Below are positions 19,401-24,943 of a DNA stretch of 40,810 nucleotides, piece after piece (position 1 is the stretch's first letter; every line of letters starts with the position of its first letter). The DNA comes from an uncultured Pseudomonadota bacterium (GTDB taxonomy: Bacteria; Pseudomonadota; Alphaproteobacteria; RF32; CAG-239). Below the pieces are notes generated by a model. The model did not search any database, was not told the origin of the DNA, and was given only the letters and a program-made list of their open reading frames with translations. The translations under genes and the position numbers were made by a program. The stretch is taken from contig CASFMW010000017.1 in the NCBI GenBank assembly GCA_949295935.1, forward strand, positions 1 to 40,810. The letters run 5' to 3'.

Positions 19401-19482
19401 CTTCTTTGAGGTTTCAACACATCTAGGCAGCAAAGTAACCATGCCTTACGAAATCACAATTGGTTACCAATATGAATTTTAA
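16462..19482 (+). CDS. AIDA-type autotransporter adhesin
   Basis: 1006 residues, type Va secretion. A signal peptide (residues 1-19, ending AMA) is followed by a passenger of about 560 residues made of AIDA-like turns (GGxxxVxxGGxAxxTxIxxGG), then a pertactin-like junction and a C-terminal 12-stranded beta-barrel of about 280 residues (from the GGLWVKGISR segment to the terminal YQYEF). It should present a beta-helical adhesin on the cell surface. The start at 16462 is chosen over 16450 because GGAG is 6 bases upstream of it. The stop overlaps that of the convergent lipoprotein gene. Confidence 0.9.
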   Translation: MKKIGFSLAVSLIPLPAMAVTTVVDAGTTQTGGLVNPVQTQQVYGTANSFSVYGNQQVMNGGITNDSNVYAGGQQNISSGGTSNGSNIQSNATQTISGTANSTTIQSGGSSSVNRNGVANNTTIDGGKLSVLSGGTASGTILNSGTESISGTDNNSIINGGIQQINRNGVANGTQINGGEQNIAVRGKATGSIISGGLQSVYGDSINSEIKGTGKMMVYSTGYAENTTITNGTMLVNSGAFVSDTILNGGVEDVYGYDLNSTINGGTQYIESDGQADETTIQGTGVQQIMSGGYGYNAKIYSGGNQIANAGGYAYRSNIYDGGTLTAIGEAHEATVNAGGNLIVKDNGKAINSTVSGGTLTVETGGETQNTILNAGFENVYGTASSTQIKGGIQNVYGIATDTSLTSGTQNVYGIAKNTIVSGGILTVETGGESQNTILNAGIENVYGTASSTQIKGGTQNIYGLATDTSLTSGVQNVYGTAKNTIVSGGILTVETGGESQNTFLNAGIENVYGTASGTQINGGRQNVYGLAQNTKVNRGGILNILSGGTADAATLDKAILNLQSGGRLTGTTTAADSIINIVGDNTIPNLTLDKTLVNMAKGDSYHTLNIENLNGTGIFSMNTNMSSNEADQINIQNGDGEFGLVVNDYSMGTAPNKYKIIDENTAHDNFYLIGGAVDVGAYQYKLVQEGNDWYLENTDKINETTYVAKNTFSSLSSLFYTHLSPVYSRMFEKHGKGKHEGGLWVKGISRRINQDFNDGTDSQTDVYGGNIGVDHEIMEGSDYQIRLGGFTSYSKSRQEFSQSGKSEGYTKSFGLYSSLTTENQWFLDAMGAYFIHDQKINSYTPAGAIVNGKYDTHGWHASVIGGRRFELDKDWYIEPHVGLEYMWIKGVSYRTNFNTLITGSDQDNIKGSIGVTSGKKYSFSETAEAEVFGKFSLIHDWKSESKVQVADYLMKEDMSATHYKLGAGVKGVWNEQNTAFFEVSTHLGSKVTMPYEITIGYQYEF
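17524..18066 (+). repeat. 198-bp tandem repeats in the autotransporter passenger
   Basis: Two full copies (17524-17721 and 17722-17919) and a partial third from 17920 share long near-identical stretches, each encoding 66 residues and starting with VSGG. The near identity shows recent duplication within the beta-helical passenger. Confidence 0.85.
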
Positions 19483-20231
19483 GGATTTTCATTCCAAATA
19501 ATTGGGTAAATGCCTTCCCAACCGGAATTGTGACAAGCGCCTTCGACTGTAATGACAGGCCACGATTCTCCTACAAATTCAGTAACTAATACTGGCGGAA
19601 TAACTCTATCATCAGAGCCGACAAAGTGACTCTGCGGAATATCTAAAAAGCGCTGACGATAGTCTGCCAAATTTATGGATTCAATCAATGGCGGAAGTTT
19701 TTGGTATTCTACCCAGGACAGATGGTCAAGGTTGCCGGCTATTGTAATAACTTTTTTGATGTTTAATCCTGTTTTTGCGGCAGCAACTAATCCGGCGATT
19801 TGTGCGCCGCCAGAAAATCCGATTAAAATAACAGGATTCTCGCCGGCAATAGTCTTTATTGCCTCAAATTCTGCATTAACAATTTCCGGAGCAAAGCGAG
19901 CCGTTGTCCAGTGGCGCTGCGAACAAATTGGGCTTTTAATATATTGACACGGCCGAGCCAGATAAATAACATTAGGGCTCTTATCTCCAAAAGCAAGTTC
20001 ACGAACAAGAGTTCCTTTTGGGGTAGGGTCTTGTGTCGGACGACCATGAGCATTAAACGCATAACCATCACCCTCAATATAAATTTTATATACAGCTTTC
20101 GGATTCGTAATTTTTTGCCAAGAGGCCAAATCAAAATTTTGCGTCCGAATTTCTTTATAAACAAATTCAGGTGGAATGCTGATGCTGCTGCAGCTGCCTA
20201 AGAATAAGAGTAAAAACAACAATCTTTTCAT
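19479..20231 (-). CDS. Lipoprotein with alpha/beta-hydrolase fold
   Basis: 250 residues. A lipoprotein signal with lipobox LGSC is followed by a conserved stretch (VYKIYIEGDGYAFNAHGRPTQDPTP) and an alpha/beta-hydrolase core: GFSGGAQIA carries the nucleophile Ser, SDDRVIPP probably the acidic residue and ACHNSGW the His. It could be an esterase or peptidase anchored in the outer membrane; the substrate is unknown. The start at 20231 has AAGGA upstream at a long spacing. Its stop codon overlaps that of the AIDA autotransporter on the other strand (shared TTAA). A truncated relative lies at 29816-30079. Confidence 0.8.
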   Translation of the reverse strand: MKRLLFLLLFLGSCSSISIPPEFVYKEIRTQNFDLASWQKITNPKAVYKIYIEGDGYAFNAHGRPTQDPTPKGTLVRELAFGDKSPNVIYLARPCQYIKSPICSQRHWTTARFAPEIVNAEFEAIKTIAGENPVILIGFSGGAQIAGLVAAAKTGLNIKKVITIAGNLDHLSWVEYQKLPPLIESINLADYRQRFLDIPQSHFVGSDDRVIPPVLVTEFVGESWPVITVEGACHNSGWEGIYPIIWNENP

Positions 20232-20380
20232 TATGATATATCCTTTTGCAAAACTAAAGATATAAACATAATTAACTGATTTCAAGAAATATAACTTGAT
20301 TATCATACAAATATTTTACAGTTAAAATGGGTGATGAACATGATTCTACCTAGGGCGTCAGAAACCCTTTTATACGTTTA

Positions 20381-20396
20381 GTCATGTGCACATGAC
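20381..20396. other. Perfect 16-bp palindrome
   Basis: GTCATGTGCACATGAC reads the same on both strands. It lies in the gap between the lipoprotein gene (starting at 20231) and the end of the HD-like gene at 20419. It could be an operator or part of a terminator; there is no T-run next to it. Confidence 0.5.
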
Positions 20397-20418
20397 TTTA
20401 AATTTGTGCCAGCTTCTT

Positions 20419-20805
20419 TCAATAGGACGGATGTCGGCGAATAAGGCTCAGCCAAAACAGATGCTTATACTCTGGATAAAATTTCATCAATGTTTCATAG
20501 GCATTAAGTGGTTTGTCAGGTTTCGTCATCCTAGCACATTCCCAATCAATAATGGTATCAATCAAATCTTCTTTGCTTTTTTTCAAACAATTTCTAACAT
20601 GATGTTTGCTATGATTACGATGAATTTTTTGCACATCTTTGAGGTCAATCCAAAAAGCCATGTAGAGAAAGGGTTTATCAATATCATGCAAATAACCGCG
20701 TAATGTATTTTTGCCTCTGAGTTGTTTTTCTACTTTAAGAAAAGCAATTTTATGCTTGAGAGTATAGACGATTCTTTGGTATCTTTTTCTGAATTCAAAT
20801 GTCAT
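20419..20805 (-). CDS. HD-like protein resembling DUF5662
   Basis: 128 residues, no signal peptide. Clusters of metal-binding-type residues are seen: YLHDIDKP, HRNHSKHHVRN and IDWECAR, spaced as in small HD-superfamily or DUF5662-type proteins; this assignment is from pattern only. A strong CTAAGGAGG ribosome site supports the start at 20805. It follows the 72-residue gene by 23 bases and probably shares its transcript and its structured leader. Function unknown. Confidence 0.6.
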   Translation of the reverse strand: MTFEFRKRYQRIVYTLKHKIAFLKVEKQLRGKNTLRGYLHDIDKPFLYMAFWIDLKDVQKIHRNHSKHHVRNCLKKSKEDLIDTIIDWECARMTKPDKPLNAYETLMKFYPEYKHLFWLSLIRRHPSY

Positions 20806-20828
20806 GTCTACCTCCTTAGTTCTGATTT

Positions 20829-21047
20829 TCAGAAAGTTTTTTTTACTTTGATATAAGCCTCATGTATTCTGGCCTTAAAAAAGTTTGATACAGAAATTAT
20901 ATCTCTGTTGTTAAGTTTTAACTGTGGTAAAGTTGCGATTTTTAGAATTATGAAAGTATCAAATTTTTTCACTTTCGCAACAATTGGCATCGTTAAGCCA
21001 TAATCGGAAGTAGTAACAAAACATATTTGTTGGCTGTTTTCAGTCAT
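20829..21047 (-). CDS. Small unknown protein
   Basis: 72 residues, starting MTENSQQICF, with no motif I recognise and no membrane helix. The start at 21047 is well supported by GAGGAG 7 to 8 bases upstream. It is the first gene of a two-gene unit with the HD-like protein and lies directly downstream of a leader that can form two interleaved helices (21060-21115). Confidence 0.55.
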   Translation of the reverse strand: MTENSQQICFVTTSDYGLTMPIVAKVKKFDTFIILKIATLPQLKLNNRDIISVSNFFKARIHEAYIKVKKTF

Positions 21048-21059
21048 TTTTTTCTCCTC

Positions 21060-21115
21060 GACAGTAGGTTAATAAACTTGATTTGTCTCGACTGTCCCTA
21101 CAAGACCCAAATCAA
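21060..21115 (-). promoter_or_regulatory. Leader with H-type pseudoknot potential next to a ribosome site
   Basis: Two perfect complementary pairs interleave. TTGATTTG (21078-21085) matches CAAATCAA (21108-21115), and GACAGT (21060-21065) matches ACTGTC (21091-21096), which sits inside the loop of the first helix. In the minus-strand transcript the second helix ends directly beside the GAGGAG ribosome site of the gene starting at 21047. The geometry is that of an H-type pseudoknot that could hide or expose the site. Confidence 0.45.
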
Positions 21116-21150
21116 TAATTCGAAAGAATAAAATCTATTTAGAAAGGAGA

Positions 21151-21525
21151 TACTGCCCCAAGTTTCGGGAATAAAAAAATAGTAGAGTCTTTTGGGAAAA
21201 AAGGCTAAACTAAGGAGACCGAAAGAAAGGGAACAAAATGAAAACAAAAAAATTATCGAACAAAGAAAAATTTGCAATAATCTTGGAGGGGCTGAAAGGT
21301 GTTGCGGTTGCAGATATTTGCGCAAGATACGGCATATCGCAAGGCTGTTATTACAAGCTTCGGGACAAGTTTTTATCAAACGCGGAAAACGTGTTTGATT
21401 TAGGAAAAGCCACGCAAAACGAACAACGTCTTGTTGCAGAAAATATCAAGTTAAAACAATGCGTTGCCGATTTAACCTTGGAGATTAAAAAAATGAAGGT
21501 TGGTAAAGAGCGTGGAGGGGCAGTA
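21151..21525 (+). mobile_element. Internally deleted insertion sequence
   Basis: About 375 bases bounded by perfect nine-base inverted ends, TACTGCCCC (21151-21159) and GGGGCAGTA (21517-21525). It carries one helix-turn-helix OrfA-like frame but no transposase with a DDE core, so it is a deletion derivative that could only move in trans. It interrupts the C-terminal end of the Asn/Gln-rich gene on the minus strand; removing it and one TA or AT dinucleotide restores a short tail ending in a stop. Confidence 0.65.
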
Positions 21526-21561
21526 TATCCTGTATCCTCTTTATCAGCAAGATTAATATAA
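21238..21561 (+). pseudogene. Truncated IS OrfA-like helix-turn-helix protein
   Basis: 107 codons. The first 80 or so residues look like IS3-type OrfA: LSNKEKFAIILEG, a helix-turn-helix (VAVADICARYGISQGCYYKLRDKFL), then a coiled-coil-like segment rich in Glu, Lys and Leu (QRLVAENIKLKQ). The frame then runs through the right inverted end of the element and out into the interrupted host gene, so the last 20 residues are not native. The second transposase frame is missing. An AAGAAAGGGA ribosome site is present. Confidence 0.6.
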
Positions 21562-22404
21562 ATCTTCTTTCCTAATTTATAAGCATTAATTCGTTCTTGT
21601 TTATTAAGCTCATTTCTATTCAAAGATTGTTGAATATATTCTGATGAACTTTGAAATTTAGGATACATACTCATCTGTTTTATTGATGTCTGAAAATTTG
21701 TAGGTTCTGTTGTCGGAATATATTCTGGAGTTTTGTCAGTAAACGTATCAAAAATAAGATTAGCTCCATTTTCTATCAATCTAACACCACGTTCTCTTAA
21801 AGACATATCTGCTGGATATCCCAGTTTATTAAAAAAGTTTTTACGTTTTTGTTGAAAATTATTTGACATTGATTGAAATATACTGCTATTTCCTATTTTT
21901 TTGATTTAGGTTAAACAGATTACTATTTCCAGACAAAACGTACTTTTGTGCTTTTGATATGCTGCCATTATTACCTACATCACTCCCCGAATTCGGTAAA
22001 GAATTTTGAGCCAATTGATATGGTTGAGAATAAGTGCTGAACGAATTTTGTTGAGGATAAAGAGCCGAACTTGCATTCAAATTCAAACTTTGCATATTGT
22101 TCGGACTAAAGATTGAACCGTTGTTTAAGCCTGAATTTAAACTGCTGTTACTATTCCCCAAAGCATTATTCTGATATTGTTGCAACCTATCTGTTAAATC
22201 CTTCAAATTATATCTTGAAGATGCTGGCGTTTGATATTGGTTTTTATTCCAAACACTTTGATTTTGGTTAAACAGATTGTTGTTTCCGAACAAATTGCCT
22301 GAAAGCATATTATTGTTGTTTTGCGCTAAAGGAGTGTTGTTCAGTCCCCATTGGGGAGAGTTATTTACCTAAAGAGCATCAAAAATAATTGAAAAAAATT
22401 GGAA

Positions 22405-22863
22405 TTACAAAAAATATCCACACAAAAAAGAAATTAACATAACAGAAAATACAGTCACAATCTTAGCTCTTTGTTTCCTAGTATATTTTTTATCGCACAG
22501 AGCAGCCACTACACATCCGACCAGAAGCAAAACAAACAGTTGAATTTCTGTTAAAAATTCTTTTCCCAACAATATCCACCCTAAAAAAAGAGCATACCAT
22601 TGCAATTTAGGAAAATTCAAACAACTTGATTGATAAATATATAAAGAAAAACGAGTGTAAAACAGGTTGATCAGCCCAATAACTATAGCTAAAGGATAAA
22701 AACAATTAGCAATAATTTGTAAATAAGGCATGTAATAGTCTAACCTCAACCAATGATGAGCCAAAGACAATGAAACAATAATCACCAAAAGGGTTGAATA
22801 TAAAAATTTTCCGATAAATGCACAACATAGCAAAAACAAAAAATTTTGTATTTTAACCCACAT
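22405..22863 (-). CDS. Small multi-pass membrane protein
   Basis: 152 residues with about four or five hydrophobic helices (near residues 5-35, 45-65, 85-105, 108-125 and 133-152) and a short basic segment (CDKKYTRKQRAK) before the last. There is no recognised family. AGGAG lies about 9 bases before the ATG. It follows a 34-residue membrane peptide gene and the secreted-type gene pair at 23072-23923 on the same strand. A compact membrane protein just after a putative toxin is the usual position of an immunity protein, which is inference. Confidence 0.6.
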   Translation of the reverse strand: MWVKIQNFLFLLCCAFIGKFLYSTLLVIIVSLSLAHHWLRLDYYMPYLQIIANCFYPLAIVIGLINLFYTRFSLYIYQSSCLNFPKLQWYALFLGWILLGKEFLTEIQLFVLLLVGCVVAALCDKKYTRKQRAKIVTVFSVMLISFLCGYFL

Positions 22864-22892
22864 TATTACACCACTCCTAACAAAAAATCAAA

Positions 22893-22926
22893 AACGGGCA
22901 ATGACACAAATATATCACTACCCGTT
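22893..22926 (-). terminator. Possible intrinsic terminator
   Basis: AACGGG and CCCGTT pair around a 22-base loop that includes a further TGA/TCA pairing; on the minus strand the stem is followed by T-rich sequence. It would end the transcript after the 34-residue gene, just upstream of the membrane-protein gene, perhaps as a partial terminator. Confidence 0.45.
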
Positions 22927-22929
22927 AGT

Positions 22930-23034
22930 TTATGAAAAAATATATGCACAAACCATTCCTAAAAAGAAAAACAACAGAGCAACAAACAAATTAAAAATAA
23001 TAAATATAAAGGTTTTTAATTGATTGCTTTTCAT
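22930..23034 (-). CDS. 34-residue single-helix membrane peptide
   Basis: The sequence opens MKSNQLKTF, continues as a single hydrophobic helix rich in Phe, Ile and Leu (about residues 9-31) and ends AYIFS. AAGGA is placed about 10 bases before the ATG. It lies 37 bases after the end of the 94-residue gene and before the multi-pass protein. It may be a small immunity or type-I-toxin-like peptide; nothing further can be said from sequence. Confidence 0.5.
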   Translation of the reverse strand: MKSNQLKTFIFIIFNLFVALLFFFLGMVCAYIFS

Positions 23035-23071
23035 ATCTAATTTTCCTTTGTGAAACTTATGCAAAAATTTT

Positions 23072-23356
23072 TTATTTATAATATTGGTCAATATATCTCG
23101 GAACTAAAGTTTCACATTTTTCTTGGTTATATTTAGTTCCAAGCAGTCTACCTATTTTGTTAGGATAATTATCAGCAAAACTACTGTCAAGTGTATTTTG
23201 TCTGGTAACAACATCTCGAGCTTCTTTCAAAAATGATAGTACGTTGGCGACATCATAACCACCTTCTCCATATTGAGCAGCTTTACAGTTTATAAGTGCA
23301 TGCTTATATTTGTCTGTATAGGGTTGATGAGCTAGCTTATCCTTATTATTTATCAT
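23072..23356 (-). CDS. C-terminal domain-like protein, possibly the toxic tail of the upstream gene
   Basis: 94 residues with conserved-looking motifs HALINCKAAQYG, DNYPNKIGRLLG and a final CETLVPRYI. It lies in the same frame as the upstream 173-codon gene, separated only by one TAA and 15 sense codons (NKLGYGVFGALAIRN) that read as natural protein. There is no ribosome site before the ATG at 23356. The simplest reading is that both were one gene, ended early by a nonsense change; separate translation is less likely. No known enzyme family is recognised. Confidence 0.5.
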   Translation of the reverse strand: MINNKDKLAHQPYTDKYKHALINCKAAQYGEGGYDVANVLSFLKEARDVVTRQNTLDSSFADNYPNKIGRLLGTKYNQEKCETLVPRYIDQYYK

Positions 23357-23401
23357 GTTCCGAATGGCTAATGCCCCAAATACACCGTAACCAAGTTTAT
23401 T

Positions 23402-23923
23402 TTAACTTTTGGGTTCAACATCACCTTCTTGCTGTTGAACATAATTCCAAACTTTTTCACCATCAGCTGCCGTTTCCCAATATCTGGGAATATTATTAGC
23501 TCCGGTACGAGCCTGATTTTCACTTCCTAACCTATAACTTTGCGGCCAAGATAAGCTTTGATTCTGCCTCTCATTCACCAACTCATAACTCTGTCCGGTT
23601 TGGTTCTGCCCAAAGGTATTCACCGTATTTTCAAACGGATTATTATTCATGTTCTCAATATTGTCGTGAATATTTGAAGAGCCGAAACCGTAGTTATTCT
23701 CTGGTGATGAGCCCCAAAAGTTAGTGCCTTGTTGAGGATAATTTTTTGTTATCCCTTGATTGTTGTAGTTCTGAATGAGTTGGTTTTCCTTGTTTTGTCT
23801 TGCAAATTGATATTCCAACTCATCTCGTGTAGAAAAGCCGCTGTGGTCAACACCATAGGTATCAATATGATTTTCACCGGTCTGATAGCCAAGCGGCGAT
23901 TTATATTTTGCGTAAAAGTCCAT
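23402..23923 (-). CDS. Asn/Gln-rich protein, probable N-terminal part of a longer gene
   Basis: 173 residues. An ordered start (DFYAKYKSPLGYQTGENH, GVDHSGFSTRDELEYQFARQ) is followed by a low-complexity region rich in Asn, Gln and Gly with WGSSPENNYGFGSSN. No signal peptide. GGAG lies 9 bases before the ATG at 23923. The Asn-rich style matches the broken gene at 21135-22308, hinting that both come from one family with a shared delivery region and different tails. The stop at 23402 is in frame with the 94-residue downstream gene. Family and function unknown. Confidence 0.55.
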   Translation of the reverse strand: MDFYAKYKSPLGYQTGENHIDTYGVDHSGFSTRDELEYQFARQNKENQLIQNYNNQGITKNYPQQGTNFWGSSPENNYGFGSSNIHDNIENMNNNPFENTVNTFGQNQTGQSYELVNERQNQSLSWPQSYRLGSENQARTGANNIPRYWETAADGEKVWNYVQQQEGDVEPKS

Positions 23924-24036
23924 AAAAAAACTCCGAATAAAAAAGTTAAATTTACGTAATATTTAATTACAAAAATAAGATATCATAATTTATTACGTAG
24001 AATCAATCCGCTACAGACCACAACGAATCAACTTTA

Positions 24037-24310
24037 TCATTCAAAAGCTTTTTTAAACTCCCGATTATTGGCCTGAGCGAGTTGATTTAACTTGCTTTCC
24101 CAGTTGCTTTGACGATACGGAATTGAAATTTTCGCCGCTTTAGTTTTTAAGAACCATAAAACAAAGCCGTTTGCTGTTAATTTTTTACCTAATTTCATAT
24201 ACTTATTAAATCTTTGTCTTTGGATTTTTTTGAAATATTCGCGAAACGGTGCAAATTTTTTATCCCGAGACTGTGCTCTTTTTTGTGCTTCTTGAGAGCG
24301 ATTTATTTTA
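24037..24310 (-). pseudogene. 5'-truncated gene fragment
   Basis: About 85 codons of coherent, strongly basic protein sequence (RSQEAQKRAQSRDKKFAPF, then KYMKLGKKLTANGFVLWFLKTKA, ending NNREFKKAFE) with no usable start at its 5' end. It begins exactly where a fragment of a different gene (the lipoprotein start at 24311-24349, opposite strand) abuts it, so recombination has replaced its beginning. I do not recognise the family. Confidence 0.5.
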
Positions 24311-24349
24311 CTATGAGAAATGGCTTTTATAAAATTTTAGTTGCGATTT
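24311..24349 (+). pseudogene. Relic of a lipoprotein gene start
   Basis: These 39 bases match the first bases of the truncated hydrolase-lipoprotein gene at 29814-29852 with a single mismatch, starting with MRNGFYKILVAI. After the shared stretch the sequences differ completely. It is a scar of a duplicated or moved gene copy. Confidence 0.7.
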
Positions 24350-24596
24350 CTCCTTTATTTCCTGACCAGCCAACGCACAAATCGCAATTTACATACAACG
24401 CGTCGCAAAATTAACGCGGCGATATTGGTGATGAAGAAAAATTTGTTTTTTGCGGTATATGGGAATGAGGTCGCAAGGAACGTTAACCACCAAGTAATAT
24501 GAGCTTCCGCGATTGTATAAATGCATGAACAAGCCTCCGATGATTTAAGGCTAATTCCAATGAGATTTATTAGCAGTTATTGACTTATAAAAAGAA

Positions 24597-24620
24597 AAAG
24601 CCTTGCAAAAACAAGGCTTT
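24597..24620 (-). terminator. Intrinsic terminator next to a tRNA 3' relic
   Basis: AAAGCCTTG and CAAGGCTTT form a nine-base stem; on the minus strand it is followed by a run of T bases. It sits just past the tRNA 3' end fragment at 24631-24648, exactly where a tRNA gene's own terminator would be. Confidence 0.8.
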
Positions 24621-24630
24621 ATTTCAAAAT

Positions 24631-24648
24631 TGGCTGGGGTGTCTGGAT
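24631..24648 (-). other. tRNA 3' end fragment, probable attachment-site scar
   Basis: Read on the minus strand the sequence is ATCCAGACACCCCAGCCA: the end of a T loop, the 3' half of a T stem, a seven-base acceptor strand, a discriminator G and CCA. It best fits the end of tRNA-Gln, whose acceptor is typically TGGGGTG/CACCCCA. No 5' part of a tRNA precedes it. Integrases often leave such fragments when an element enters the 3' end of a tRNA gene; the terminator directly after it would be that of the original tRNA gene. Confidence 0.55.
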
Positions 24649-24889
24649 GCGTCAATACCAACCCATAAAACCTTGTTTTGTGTAAAATAAATGACTTATC
24701 TAAATATCGTCTGGGCGTAAATCTCAAAGTTATTAGCAGTTTTCATTAGCACTGCTAATAAAATATATTAGCATAAATTCGCTGTCAATTAGGAATACCA
24801 AGGCTTGTGGGCGAATTTATTCTGCTAATAACTTTTAAGGGTGTAAAGTGTGTTTCTTAAACAAACGAAATAAATTATTTTGATGTTGA

Positions 24890-24934
24890 TTTAATGTAAA
24901 AATAATGCTATTTTAATGTAAAAATAACATTAAA
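24890..24934 (+). promoter_or_regulatory. Operator-like repeats upstream of fic
   Basis: TTTAATGTAAAAATAA occurs twice (24890-24905 and 24912-24927), 22 bases apart, about two helical turns. The second copy also forms an inverted repeat, TTTAATGT (24912-24919) with ACATTAAA (24927-24934). The site ends 9 bases before the fic start codon, so a bound protein would block transcription or translation; autoregulation by the winged-helix part of the Fic protein is one possibility. Confidence 0.5.
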
Positions 24935-24943
24935 GGAATTGTC

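Larger units (their letters stand above)
21135..22308 (-). pseudogene. Asn/Gln-rich protein gene broken by a frameshift and an IS
   Basis: Two reading frames belong together. The first (22308 to 21886) encodes an Asn/Gln/Ser-rich low-complexity region (NNNLFNQNQ, QQYQNNALGNSN). At a run of seven A bases (21896-21902 on the plus strand, as T) the frame ends; shifting by one base continues smoothly as KKIGNSSIFQSMSNNFQQKRK and on to a charged region (GYPADMSLRERGVRLIENGANLIFDTF). The IS at 21151-21525 then cuts in after EDTGY; beyond it LLSK and a stop would follow. Upstream of 22308 the frame stays open, in the same style (NNSPQWGLNNTPLAQ), back to a TAG near 22370, so the 5' end may also be lost. 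I do not recognise the family. Confidence 0.6.
24567..24833. repeat. Cluster of TTATTAGCAG motifs in both orientations
   Basis: Copies occur at 24567-24576, 24728-24739 (AGTTATTAGCAG), within a palindrome at 24745-24759 (ATTAGCA-C-TGCTAAT) and, inverted, at 24822-24833 (CTGCTAATAACT, an exact 12-base complement of the copy at 24728). The group fills the otherwise gene-free stretch 24415-24943 before fic, which also holds the tRNA relic and terminator. It could be binding sites for an integrase or a regulator. Confidence 0.55.

Noticed and set aside
24214..24414. A 66-codon plus-strand frame
   Set aside because: It joins antisense of one gene fragment to the relic of the lipoprotein start; not a gene.
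24429..24500. A short frame starting MKKNLFFAVYG
   Set aside because: About 23 codons, no ribosome site, no partner; left as gene-free decayed sequence.
24631..24700. A complete tRNA gene on the minus strand
   Set aside because: Only the 3' end is present; no D arm, anticodon arm or matching 5' acceptor strand can be found upstream.
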